Shown here piece by piece: positions 22,819 to 30,592 of a stretch of 64,000 nucleotides of DNA. Both the position numbers and the translations under genes were made by a program. The notes under the pieces were generated by a model. That model searched no databases. It was not told where the DNA came from and saw only the letters and a list, made by a program, of their open reading frames with translations. How positions within the stretch are numbered: position 1 is the first letter of the stretch; each line of letters begins with the position of its first letter. The stretch lies in NCBI RefSeq assembly GCF_029624125.1, contig NZ_JARSBN010000005.1:62001-126000 (forward strand), read 5' to 3'. The DNA is from Winogradskyella marincola. Its GTDB lineage: Bacteria; Bacteroidota; Bacteroidia; Flavobacteriales; Flavobacteriaceae.

Positions 22819-23603
22819 CCGAAAAAACTAAACTCCTTTCTAATCTTTTTTGTGATGAAGCGAAAACGGTAATTTTTCAGCTTTGTAATTATACGTTTTA
22901 GACCTTCGCTAGACAGCCATCCTTTATGGTTGTTAAACTTTTTTATGTTTGAAACGTGCATTAAATGATTTTCTCCATTGGCCATGCTATATATACCTCC
23001 ATAAAAAGGCAATGGCTTTAACCTTATACGATTGTCTAAAATTGTTAAACGATGATCAAAATATAAAATAGGATCTACTTCAAAAAAATACTGAAGCAAC
23101 TCTGGTTTTACTATTACCGAACTCCCACATAAGTAACTGAACTTAAAAGTTGCGAACAAAAAAGACTTTCCTTCAAAATGCAAGTAGCCATTTTTAGTAT
23201 ACCAACCTGGTACATTCTCTTTTGCATTATTTACATATGCTGCAATACGATTACTCACATAATCATCAGAATCTACAGTCATTACATAATCTGCATCAAA
23301 CGTTTCTTTAGCATATTTGGTACCAAGCTTTAACTTTCTCCCTTTATCGATCTCTCTTCGCTTGTTTATATTATCATCACTTTCATTTTGTTTTCGAATC
23401 GGAGGATCAAAATCAACTTGTAAATAATGGATATTTTTATGTTGAAAGTTAATTAGAGGAATTTCATGACAAACAGCTATGATTTTAAAGTTCTGATCGG
23501 TTTGATTACACAAAGACTTAAATGTTCTTTCTACAAGATTACAGAACCCTAACCAATCGCCAGAGACACGTTCGCTTTTTACAGGAACAATAAAGGTAAG
23601 CAT
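22815..23603 (-). CDS. glycosyltransferase, GT-A fold
   Basis: The 262-residue protein begins with a GT-A nucleotide-sugar fold (MLTFIVPVKS...FNLVERTFKSL-type first helix). It has the metal-binding DXD motif within DADYVMTVDSDDYVSNR (DSDD at about 111-114). The C-terminal 100 residues are basic, as in enzymes attaching to membranes or polysaccharide. It has no signal peptide or membrane helix. No other polysaccharide gene is adjacent, so the acceptor is unknown. Confidence 0.78.
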   Translation of the reverse strand: MLTFIVPVKSERVSGDWLGFCNLVERTFKSLCNQTDQNFKIIAVCHEIPLINFQHKNIHYLQVDFDPPIRKQNESDDNINKRREIDKGRKLKLGTKYAKETFDADYVMTVDSDDYVSNRIAAYVNNAKENVPGWYTKNGYLHFEGKSFLFATFKFSYLCGSSVIVKPELLQYFFEVDPILYFDHRLTILDNRIRLKPLPFYGGIYSMANGENHLMHVSNIKKFNNHKGWLSSEGLKRIITKLKNYRFRFITKKIRKEFSFFG

Positions 23604-23834
23604 AGTTAATATTCATTTTCAGAAAGTTAAACTAAGCATAGCATTATTGTAATTAAAAAATAATCGATGAAGCTTAAATTTAACCCGTAGAATATTAGCT
23701 AACGCTTAAAAGTTTAACATAATCTTAAAAAAAAGCACTCATTATCACAATTTTAGCCTATAGCTTTAACTTTCTTTAACTTGACTCTCACGTTAAAAAC
23801 CATTATATTATTGTAAATCAAAAATTTACACAAA

Positions 23835-23978
23835 ATGAAATTCATAAAAAATAAAAATGAGAAAAGAAGAGATTATCTTTTTCAAAAGGATAAGAAAACT
23901 ATTATTGGAGCAAGGCTAATTGGATTTGTTCTTGTCGTTTTAATTAGTGCTGTTATTATTTCAGGAACTATTTTATAA
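23835..23978 (+). CDS. small single-helix membrane protein
   Basis: A 47-codon ORF begins with a very basic N-terminus (MKFIKNKNEKRRDYLFQKDKK) and ends with one hydrophobic helix (IGFVLVVLISAVIISGTIL). The ATG has an A-rich leader, and a terminator lies 30 bases after the stop. The flanking 231 bases (23604-23834) are A+T-rich and show no other gene; a TTGACT at about 23780 and TATATTATTG near 23805 could form a promoter. The function is unknown. Confidence 0.5.
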   Translation: MKFIKNKNEKRRDYLFQKDKKTIIGARLIGFVLVVLISAVIISGTIL

Positions 23979-24008
23979 AACTTAAGCTTTCGCATACATC
24001 TATAAAAT

Positions 24009-24037
24009 AAAAAAGCTCAGCAAATGCTGAGCTTTTT
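24009..24037. terminator. bidirectional terminator before tRNA-Pro
   Basis: AAAAAGCTCAGC / GCTGAGCTTTTT with an AAAT loop serves both the plus-strand small ORF and the minus-strand tRNA gene. Confidence 0.85.
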
Positions 24038-24046
24038 CTATTAAAG

Positions 24047-24121
24047 TCGGGGTGGCAGGATTCGAACCTGCGACCTCCGCGTCCCAAACGCGGCGCGATA
24101 ACCGGGCTACGCTACACCCCG
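24047..24121 (-). tRNA. tRNA-Pro (anticodon TGG)
   Basis: The minus strand folds as a tRNA of 75 bases without an encoded CCA. The acceptor stem is CGGGGTG / CACCCCG, the anticodon stem CCGCG / CGCGG holds the loop TTTGGGA (anticodon TGG), and the T arm is GCAGG TTCGAAT CCTGC. The discriminator base is A. A very good promoter lies just upstream and a terminator just downstream, so it is a stand-alone unit. Confidence 0.95.
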
Positions 24122-24147
24122 AATATTGGTTATCAATTTTAGGACTG

Positions 24148-24176
24148 CAAATATAGAGTTTTTCTTTACAATCCAA
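24148..24176 (-). promoter_or_regulatory. tRNA-Pro promoter (TTG-N18-TATATTTG)
   Basis: On the minus strand TTG (24176-24174), 18 bases, then TATATTTG (24155-24148) matches the full Bacteroidota sigma-A consensus. The tRNA begins 27 bases later. It is the clearest promoter in the window and supports the phylum assignment. Confidence 0.75.
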
Positions 24177-24225
24177 TAACATTTTTCTAACTTTAAAAAT
24201 TGATACTAAATTTTTGCTCTTATTT

Positions 24226-25326
24226 ATGAAAATTAAACTTCCGATAATAGGTCTAATCTTAGTAAGCATACTCACATGCGCACAAGATAAAAACCCTACA
24301 AACACAAAGAATACCTACGAGGTTATTGTAGAAGGCTTAAGTATACCTTGGGGATTTACATTCTTACCTGATGGTACTATGCTAATAACTGAAAAATCAG
24401 GTCAATTATTTCATTTTAAAGACGGCAAAAAGATTGAAATATCAGGATTACCAGAAATATACTTGAGAGGACAAGGAGGTTTAATGGATATTACACTGCA
24501 TCCTAACTACAAAGAAAATGGATGGATCTACTTTTCTTACGCATCACCAGAAGGTGAAGGTGAAGGAGGAAATACTGCTGTAGGAAGAGCTAAGCTTAAT
24601 GGAAATAGTTTAGTAGATTTTGAAGTTTTGTATAAAGCCAATCCAAATTCAAGAAAAGGACAACATTTTGGTTCTCGATTAGCTTTTGATAATGATGGTT
24701 ATCTTTATTTCTCTATTGGAGAACGTGGTGATAGAGATGTAAACCCTCAGGATATCACCAGAGACTGCGGAAAAATTTACCGTACAAAAGACGATGGTAC
24801 AATTCCAACAGACAACCCGTTTTACGATGTTGAAAATGCAAAGAAAGCTATTTATTCTTACGGACACAGAAATCCTCAGGGCATGATATTACATCCAAAA
24901 TCTGGAGAAATATGGACTCACGAACACGGTCCAAAAGGTGGTGATGAGATAAACATAATAAAAAAAGGTAAAAACTACGGATGGCCTGTTATTAGCTATG
25001 GAGTAAATTATAGCGGTACAAAATTTACTGACCTAACTGAAAAAGAAGGTATGGAACAGCCTCTTCATTTCTGGGATCCTTCAATTGCACCCAGTGGAAT
25101 GGCTTTTATTGATAGTGATAAATATGGTGACTGGAACGGTAATTTATTAGTCGGTTCATTAAAATTTCAATATTTAGATATGTGTACTTTAAAAGACAAC
25201 AAAGTCATTAAAGAAGAACGTTTATTAGATGGCATAGGCAGAGTTAGATCTATAGAACAAGGTCCGGACGGTTACATATATGTTGGAGTAGAAAATTTAG
25301 GAATTGTAAAACTCATCAAAAAATGA
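24226..25326 (+). CDS. PQQ-dependent sugar dehydrogenase-like beta-propeller
   Basis: The 366-residue exported protein (signal MKIKLPIIGLILVSILTC, possibly a lipoprotein) has the soluble glucose/sorbosone dehydrogenase propeller. IPWGFTFLPDGTMLITEKSG, LRGQGGLMDITLHPNY, HFGSRLAFDNDGYLYFSIGERG and SYGHRNPQGMILHP are all hallmarks of the family (Pfam GSDH). Such enzymes oxidise aldoses with PQQ. The next gene, a haem c lipoprotein, overlaps it by 4 bases and is the likely electron acceptor. The ATG at 24226 is taken over a TTG 12 bases earlier. PQQ synthesis genes are not in the window. Confidence 0.88.
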   Translation: MKIKLPIIGLILVSILTCAQDKNPTNTKNTYEVIVEGLSIPWGFTFLPDGTMLITEKSGQLFHFKDGKKIEISGLPEIYLRGQGGLMDITLHPNYKENGWIYFSYASPEGEGEGGNTAVGRAKLNGNSLVDFEVLYKANPNSRKGQHFGSRLAFDNDGYLYFSIGERGDRDVNPQDITRDCGKIYRTKDDGTIPTDNPFYDVENAKKAIYSYGHRNPQGMILHPKSGEIWTHEHGPKGGDEINIIKKGKNYGWPVISYGVNYSGTKFTDLTEKEGMEQPLHFWDPSIAPSGMAFIDSDKYGDWNGNLLVGSLKFQYLDMCTLKDNKVIKEERLLDGIGRVRSIEQGPDGYIYVGVENLGIVKLIKK

Positions 25327-25778
25327 TAAACACTTTTAGGCTGCTACTCGTTATGTTATTAGTGACTTCCTGTAATTCTACAGACAAGAAAAACAACAAC
25401 GCAGATTATTCAGCAAACACAACAAATAATACATTAGATCCACAACTCAAGGACAGCTACGAGCGAGGCAAAGCTGTCTATAACGACCTATGTATAACCT
25501 GCCATATGAGTAATGGTGAAGGTGCACCAAAAGCGTTTCCTCCTCTTGCACAATCAGATTACCTAAAAAACAACCAGGAAGCTAGCATAAAAGGTGTAAA
25601 AAAAGGTATATCTGGCAAAATTGTAGTCAATGGCATTACCTATAATAGCGTAATGACTCCATTAGGCCTTAGCGATGAAGAAGTTGCCGATGTTATGAAT
25701 TACATAAACAACAGTTGGGGAAATAATTACGGCAAAATGATTACAGCAGAAGATGTGATAAAAGTCATTAAAAACTAG
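25323..25778 (+). CDS. c-type cytochrome lipoprotein
   Basis: The 151-residue protein has a lipobox (LVTSC, Cys17), an Asn-rich linker (KKNNNADYSANTTNN) and a single-haem cytochrome c domain with CITCH at about 58-62 and the Met-containing segment YNSVMTPLGLSDEEVADVMNYI. It overlaps the sugar-dehydrogenase gene by 4 bases (ATGA), so the two are made together. It probably carries electrons from the dehydrogenase to the respiratory chain. Confidence 0.88.
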   Translation: MINTFRLLLVMLLVTSCNSTDKKNNNADYSANTTNNTLDPQLKDSYERGKAVYNDLCITCHMSNGEGAPKAFPPLAQSDYLKNNQEASIKGVKKGISGKIVVNGITYNSVMTPLGLSDEEVADVMNYINNSWGNNYGKMITAEDVIKVIKN

Positions 25779-25789
25779 CCTTAATTAGC

Positions 25790-25797
25790 TAACTTTG
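25790..25797 (+). promoter_or_regulatory. udk promoter -7 box (TAACTTTG)
   Basis: A perfect TAnnTTTG match lies 29 bases before the udk start and just past the cytochrome stop codon. A TTG at the right distance is absent. Confidence 0.5.
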
Positions 25798-25825
25798 CAG
25801 AACTAACTAAATCTAAACATTTACA

Positions 25826-26431
25826 ATGCTTATAATCGGAATTGGTGGCGGAACAGGATGCGGAAAAACCACAGTTGTTAATACAATTCTAAAAGAACTT
25901 CCAGAAGGAGAAGTTGGTGTTATCTCTCAAGATTCATACTACAAAGACACATCTCATTTAAACTTTGAAGAGCGTGTAAAAATAAATTTTGACCACCCTC
26001 GCTCTATTGATTTTGAACTTTTAGAAGAGCACTTAAAAGAGTTAAAAAAAGGAAGAGCTGTAAACCAACCTGTTTACTCTTTTGTTAAACACAACAGAAC
26101 AGGAGATGTTATTGTTACGCAACCTCGAAAAGTAATGATTGTAGAGGGTATTCTTATATTATCTCATCCAGAAATTAGAGATTTATTTGATATTAAAATA
26201 TTTGTACACGCAGATTCAGACGAGCGCCTTATACGTCGTTTAAAAAGAGACATAACAGAACGTGGACGAGATATTGACGAGGTTTTAAACCGTTATCAAA
26301 ACACCTTAAAACCAATGCATCAGCAGTTTATAGAACCTATGAAAGAGTATGCCGATATCATAATTCCAAATAACAAATACAACACGGTTGCTGTAGATAT
26401 CGTTAAAACGATTATAAACGAAAGATTATAA
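25826..26431 (+). CDS. udk: uridine kinase
   Basis: The 201-residue P-loop kinase phosphorylates uridine and cytidine in pyrimidine salvage. The Walker A is GGGTGCGKTT at 7-16, and further family motifs are QDSYYKD, NFDHPRSID, VIVEGIL (here VMIVEGIL) and RRLKRDITERGRDIDEVLNRY. Length is normal. Its TAA overlaps the ATG of the next gene by one base, starting a tight operon with the DivIC-like and mutA genes. Confidence 0.95.
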   Translation: MLIIGIGGGTGCGKTTVVNTILKELPEGEVGVISQDSYYKDTSHLNFEERVKINFDHPRSIDFELLEEHLKELKKGRAVNQPVYSFVKHNRTGDVIVTQPRKVMIVEGILILSHPEIRDLFDIKIFVHADSDERLIRRLKRDITERGRDIDEVLNRYQNTLKPMHQQFIEPMKEYADIIIPNNKYNTVAVDIVKTIINERL

Positions 26432-26757
26432 TGAAACTATTAAATAATAAATATCTAAAACCCTTTAAGAACATCTATGTTCTGGTATTGGTTGTATTTA
26501 TTATCTGGATGCTTTTTTTTGATGCGCATTCGTGGTTTTTTCATCATGAGTTAAATTCTGAAATTGAAGAACTAGAATATCAAAAAGAGCATTACAAAAA
26601 CGAAATTGCAAAAGACAATAAAGCTATAAAAGAGCTTAGTACAGAAGAAGGTGTAGAGCGTGCAGCACGCGAAAATTACTACATGAAAAAAGATAATGAA
26701 GACATCTTCATCATAGAATACCAAGACAGCATAGCCAAAAAAGATAACGATGAGTAA
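26431..26757 (+). CDS. FtsB/DivIC-type septum formation initiator
   Basis: The 108-residue bitopic membrane protein has one N-terminal helix (about residues 12-30, NIYVLVLVVFIIWMLFF). A coiled coil follows at 38-70 (SEIEELEYQKEHYKNEIAKDNK) and then LSTEEGVERAARENYYMKKDNEDIFII. This is the FtsB/DivIC pattern of a division-complex protein. Start and stop overlap with udk (1 base) and mutA (8 bases). Confidence 0.85.
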   Translation: MKLLNNKYLKPFKNIYVLVLVVFIIWMLFFDAHSWFFHHELNSEIEELEYQKEHYKNEIAKDNKAIKELSTEEGVERAARENYYMKKDNEDIFIIEYQDSIAKKDNDE

Positions 26758-28120
26758 ATCCTTATTCAAAGATTTTGAAGGTGTTTCCTCAAAAGCCTGG
26801 AAGCAAAAAATACAAGTAGACCTCAAAGGTGCAGATTACAACGACACCTTAATTTGGCATACCAACGAAGGTATAGACGTTAAACCGTTTTACCATTCTG
26901 ATGAATTTGAAAACTTATCAGAAGTTTCTGCAAGCAAAGCCACGCAATGGAAAATCTCGCAAGTCATTGAGGTAGAAGACGCCAAAGAAGCTAATACAAA
27001 GGCTACAGATGCCATTGCCAGAGGTGCCGAGCACATAACATTTGTAGTTAAGAATGAAGATTTTAATCTTGAAGAACTTCTTAGTCAAATAGATTTGGAA
27101 GAAACAAGCATACGTTTTAAAATGCAGTTTCTTTCTTCAAAATTTATAGAACAAAATGCTGCTGTATCTTCTTCTGGCTTAAAATTACATTTTGATACAG
27201 ATATTATAGGACATCTTGCCAAAACAGGTAATTGGTATACAAACTTAAAAGACGATCACGAAAAATTTGATGCTATTGTAAAATCATCTTATCAATTTTC
27301 AATAGATGCAAGTCTTTACCAAAATGCAGGTGCTAATATCGTTCAGCAATTGGCTTATAGTTTAGCTCATGCTAATGAGTATCTCAATCATTTCGATAAT
27401 CTATCTGATGAAATAAAAGAATCGATAGAAGTAACTTTCAACACAGCAGTTGGCTCAAATTACTTCTTCGAGATTGCCAAACTAAGAGCACTTAGACAAT
27501 TATGGGCAACACTTGCTACCGAATACGGTTTTAACACTAATTGCAAAATAATTGCAATACCAAGCAAACGCAACAAAACTATTTACGATTATAATGTGAA
27601 CATGCTTCGTACCACAACAGAATGCATGAGTACGGTTTTAGGAGGTGCAGATATTGTAGCCAATCTAGCGTACGACAGTTTGTATCACAACCCAAACGAA
27701 TTTGGAGATCGTGTTGCTCGCAACCAACTTTTAGTACTAAAAAATGAAAGCTATTTCGATAAGGTAAACAATCCTGCAGATGGCGCTTATTATATTGAAA
27801 GTTTAACCGAGCAGTTAGCCGAAAAAGCATTAATTCTATTTAAAGATATTGAAGCTAACGGAGGTTTCTTAAGTCAATTAAAAGAAGGCACTATTCAAAG
27901 AAAAATAAAAGAAAGTGCCGATAAAGAGCAAGTCGATTTTGATGCTGAAAAACTAATCCTTTTAGGAACTAATAAGCATCCAAATCCTGATGATAAAATG
28001 AAAGATGATCTTGAAGTGAGTCCGTTTTTAAAAATTGAAAAACGAAAAACTATAATTCAGCCTATAATTGAAAAAAGATTGTCTGAAAAATTAGAAATCA
28101 ATAGATTAAAAAATGAATAA
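26750..28120 (+). CDS. mutA: methylmalonyl-CoA mutase small (beta) subunit
   Basis: The 456-residue protein is homologous to the TIM-barrel half of methylmalonyl-CoA mutase (WKQKIQVDLKG at the start, SLYQNAGANIVQQLAYSLAHANEYL, RLRALRQLW-like and VARNQLLVLKNESYFDKVNNPADGAYYIESLTEQLAEKA, core NPADGAYYIE). It lacks the C-terminal cobalamin-binding-like domain that the 600-residue beta subunits of other bacteria carry. The beta subunit is structural, supporting the catalytic partner encoded at 28404. The start overlaps the DivIC-like gene by 8 bases. Confidence 0.9.
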   Translation: MSKSLFKDFEGVSSKAWKQKIQVDLKGADYNDTLIWHTNEGIDVKPFYHSDEFENLSEVSASKATQWKISQVIEVEDAKEANTKATDAIARGAEHITFVVKNEDFNLEELLSQIDLEETSIRFKMQFLSSKFIEQNAAVSSSGLKLHFDTDIIGHLAKTGNWYTNLKDDHEKFDAIVKSSYQFSIDASLYQNAGANIVQQLAYSLAHANEYLNHFDNLSDEIKESIEVTFNTAVGSNYFFEIAKLRALRQLWATLATEYGFNTNCKIIAIPSKRNKTIYDYNVNMLRTTTECMSTVLGGADIVANLAYDSLYHNPNEFGDRVARNQLLVLKNESYFDKVNNPADGAYYIESLTEQLAEKALILFKDIEANGGFLSQLKEGTIQRKIKESADKEQVDFDAEKLILLGTNKHPNPDDKMKDDLEVSPFLKIEKRKTIIQPIIEKRLSEKLEINRLKNE

Positions 28121-28123
28121 AAT

Positions 28124-28393
28124 GTGGTAATAAAAAAATCTATAGTCGCTTTCTTATGTGTTTTTAGCTTTGCTATTTCATTTTCAAACGTTTATTCACA
28201 GAAACGACATATAGAACTAAAAAAAATTACCACAAATAAAGTTAGAAAACTGTTCGATAATGATATTCTCATTGTTCACACAATACACAAAAAATATAAG
28301 GGAATATTAAAAATAATAGATAAAAAGATGATTTCAATCAATGGTAAAAAAATTAGAATTGAAGATATCATCAAAATCGAAAAGAAAGAATAA
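28124..28393 (+). CDS. small exported hypothetical protein between mutA and mutB
   Basis: The 89-residue protein starts at a GTG three bases after mutA. It has a signal peptide (KKSIVAFLCVFSFAISFSNVYSQ) and then about 60 basic residues with alternating beta strands (ILIVHTIHKKYKGILKIIDKKMISI, core KYKGILKIIDK), like a small SH3 or KOW-type barrel. Its Lys content (about 20%) is higher than that of its neighbours. An exported protein inside a cytoplasmic mutase operon is unexpected. No family is recognised. Confidence 0.6.
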   Translation: MVIKKSIVAFLCVFSFAISFSNVYSQKRHIELKKITTNKVRKLFDNDILIVHTIHKKYKGILKIIDKKMISINGKKIRIEDIIKIEKKE

Positions 28394-28403
28394 AAGGTAA
28401 ACC

Positions 28404-30521
28404 ATGAGTCGCAAAAACCTTCAACATATAGAACTAAAAAGCAAGTGCCAAGAGCCAAATGCTAACAGCCATTTTATTACCGCTGAAGACATTAAAGTAA
28501 AATCTAATTATTCAAAAGAAGATCTAAAAGATTTAGAACACTTAGATTTTGTAGCTGGCATTGCTCCTAACCTTCGTGGCCCATACTCTACCATGTATGT
28601 TCGTAGACCTTGGACTATTAGACAGTATGCAGGTTTTTCTACCGCAGAAGAAAGTAACGCGTTTTACAGAAGAAATTTAGCTGCAGGACAAAAAGGACTT
28701 TCGGTTGCTTTCGATTTAGCTACACACAGAGGTTACGACTCAGACCACGAACGTGTTGTTGGCGATGTTGGTAAAGCTGGTGTAGCCATAGATTCGGTTG
28801 AAGACATGAAAATCCTCTTCGATCAAATTCCATTAGATAAAATGTCGGTTTCTATGACCATGAATGGTGCTGTATTACCAATCATGGCATTTTATATTGT
28901 GGCTGCAGAAGAGCAAGGTGTAAAACCAGAATTATTAGCAGGTACAATTCAAAATGATATTCTAAAAGAGTTTATGGTGCGTAACACTTACATTTATCCA
29001 CCTACTCCATCGATGAAAATCATTTCAGATATTTTTGAATACACTAGCCAGAATATGCCACGTTTTAACAGCATTAGTATTTCGGGTTACCACATGCAAG
29101 AAGCTGGTGCAACCTGCGATATTGAGTTAGCATATACTCTAGCTGATGGTTTAGAATACATAAGAAAAGGCTTAGGTGCAGGTATGGATATCGATACGTT
29201 TGCTCCGCGTTTATCGTTCTTTTGGGCAATTGGCATGAATCACTTTATGGAAATTGCCAAAATGAGAGCTGCACGTATGCTTTGGGCAAAACTCGTGAAA
29301 CAATTCAACCCTAAGAACCAAAAATCTTTAGCTTTAAGAACGCATAGCCAAACGTCTGGTTGGAGTTTAACTGAGCAAGATCCTTTTAACAATGTTGCCA
29401 GAACATGTATTGAAGCTGCTGCTGCTGCTTTTGGAGGCACACAAAGTTTGCACACCAACGCACTAGATGAAGCGATTGCCTTACCAACAGATTTTTCGGC
29501 ACGTATTGCACGTAACACACAGATATATCTTCAAGAAGAAACACATATTACCAAAACTGTAGATCCTTGGGCTGGTAGTTATTATGTTGAAAGTTTAACT
29601 AACGAAATTTCTGAAAAAGCCTGGAAACTTATTGAAGAAGTTGAAGAATTAGGCGGAATGACAAAAGCTATTGAAGCCGGAATTCCGAAATTACGCATTG
29701 AAGAAGCTGCTGCACGTAAGCAAGCACGTATTGATTCTGGACAAGATATTATTGTTGGTGTGAATAAATACCAACTTAAGGAAGAAGATCCGCTTCACAT
29801 TTTAGAAGTAGACAACCAAACGGTTAGAAACCAACAAATAGAGCGCCTTAATAATATAAAAAGTACAAGAGACACCAAAGCAGTTAAAGATGCTTTAGCA
29901 AAATTAACAGCTGCTGCAAAATCTGGTGAAGAAAATTTATTAGCTTTAGCAGTAGATGCAGCAAGAAAACGCGCCACACTTGGTGAAATTAGTGACGCTC
30001 TTGAAGCTGAATTTGGACGTTACAAAGCACAAATAAAATCATTTAGCGGAGTGTATAGCAAAGAAATAAAAGACGACGAAAGCTTTAAAAAAGCCAGAGA
30101 ATTAGCAGACCTGTTTGCAGAACAGGATGGTCGTAGACCACGTATAATGATTGCAAAAATGGGACAAGATGGTCATGACAGAGGTGCTAAAGTTGTAGCT
30201 ACTGGTTACGCTGACGTTGGTTTTGATGTGGATATTGGCCCATTATTTCAAACACCTAAAGAGGCTGCTAAGCAAGCGGTTGAAAATGATGTGCATATTT
30301 TAGGCGTATCTTCTTTAGCTGCAGGACACAAAACTCTGGTGCCACAAGTTATTGAAGAACTTAAAAACTATGGCAGAGAAGATATTATGGTTATTGTTGG
30401 TGGTGTTATCCCAAAACAAGATTACCAATATTTATTCGATGCTGGTGCAGTTGCAGTCTTTGGACCAGGCACCAAAATCAGTGATGCTGCCATTCAGATT
30501 TTGGAAATTTTGATTGATTAG
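28404..30521 (+). CDS. mutB: methylmalonyl-CoA mutase large (alpha) subunit
   Basis: The 705-residue catalytic subunit interconverts methylmalonyl-CoA and succinyl-CoA with adenosylcobalamin. The N-terminal TIM barrel shows [26 protein letters not shown] and [31 protein letters not shown] (core [11 protein letters not shown]). The C-terminal domain has the cobalamin motif [12 protein letters not shown] (DxHxxG), then [14 protein letters not shown] and VIVGGVIP. This is the normal length for the family. The enzyme links propionate or branched-chain breakdown with succinate. A terminator follows. Confidence 0.96.
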   Translation: MSRKNLQHIELKSKCQEPNANSHFITAEDIKVKSNYSKEDLKDLEHLDFVAGIAPNLRGPYSTMYVRRPWTIRQYAGFSTAEESNAFYRRNLAAGQKGLSVAFDLATHRGYDSDHERVVGDVGKAGVAIDSVEDMKILFDQIPLDKMSVSMTMNGAVLPIMAFYIVAAEEQGVKPELLAGTIQNDILKEFMVRNTYIYPPTPSMKIISDIFEYTSQNMPRFNSISISGYHMQEAGATCDIELAYTLADGLEYIRKGLGAGMDIDTFAPRLSFFWAIGMNHFMEIAKMRAARMLWAKLVKQFNPKNQKSLALRTHSQTSGWSLTEQDPFNNVARTCIEAAAAAFGGTQSLHTNALDEAIALPTDFSARIARNTQIYLQEETHITKTVDPWAGSYYVESLTNEISEKAWKLIEEVEELGGMTKAIEAGIPKLRIEEAAARKQARIDSGQDIIVGVNKYQLKEEDPLHILEVDNQTVRNQQIERLNNIKSTRDTKAVKDALAKLTAAAKSGEENLLALAVDAARKRATLGEISDALEAEFGRYKAQIKSFSGVYSKEIKDDESFKKARELADLFAEQDGRRPRIMIAKMGQDGHDRGAKVVATGYADVGFDVDIGPLFQTPKEAAKQAVENDVHILGVSSLAAGHKTLVPQVIEELKNYGREDIMVIVGGVIPKQDYQYLFDAGAVAVFGPGTKISDAAIQILEILID

Positions 30522-30543
30522 TTTTTCAATTTTTAACCTCATA

Positions 30544-30574
30544 AAAAAAGCCCTTCAAAATGAAGGGCTTTTTT
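30544..30574. terminator. terminator between mutB and the M16 peptidase gene
   Basis: AAAAAAGCCCTTCA / TGAAGGGCTTTTTT with a 3-base loop is suited to both convergent transcripts. Confidence 0.88.
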
Positions 30575-30592
30575 ATTTATAATTCACTCTTA

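Noticed and set aside
24000..24305. Minus-strand ORF of about 100 codons across the tRNA-Pro region
   Set aside because: It runs through the terminator and the tRNA gene and overlaps the signal-peptide start of the dehydrogenase gene; it is a shadow frame.
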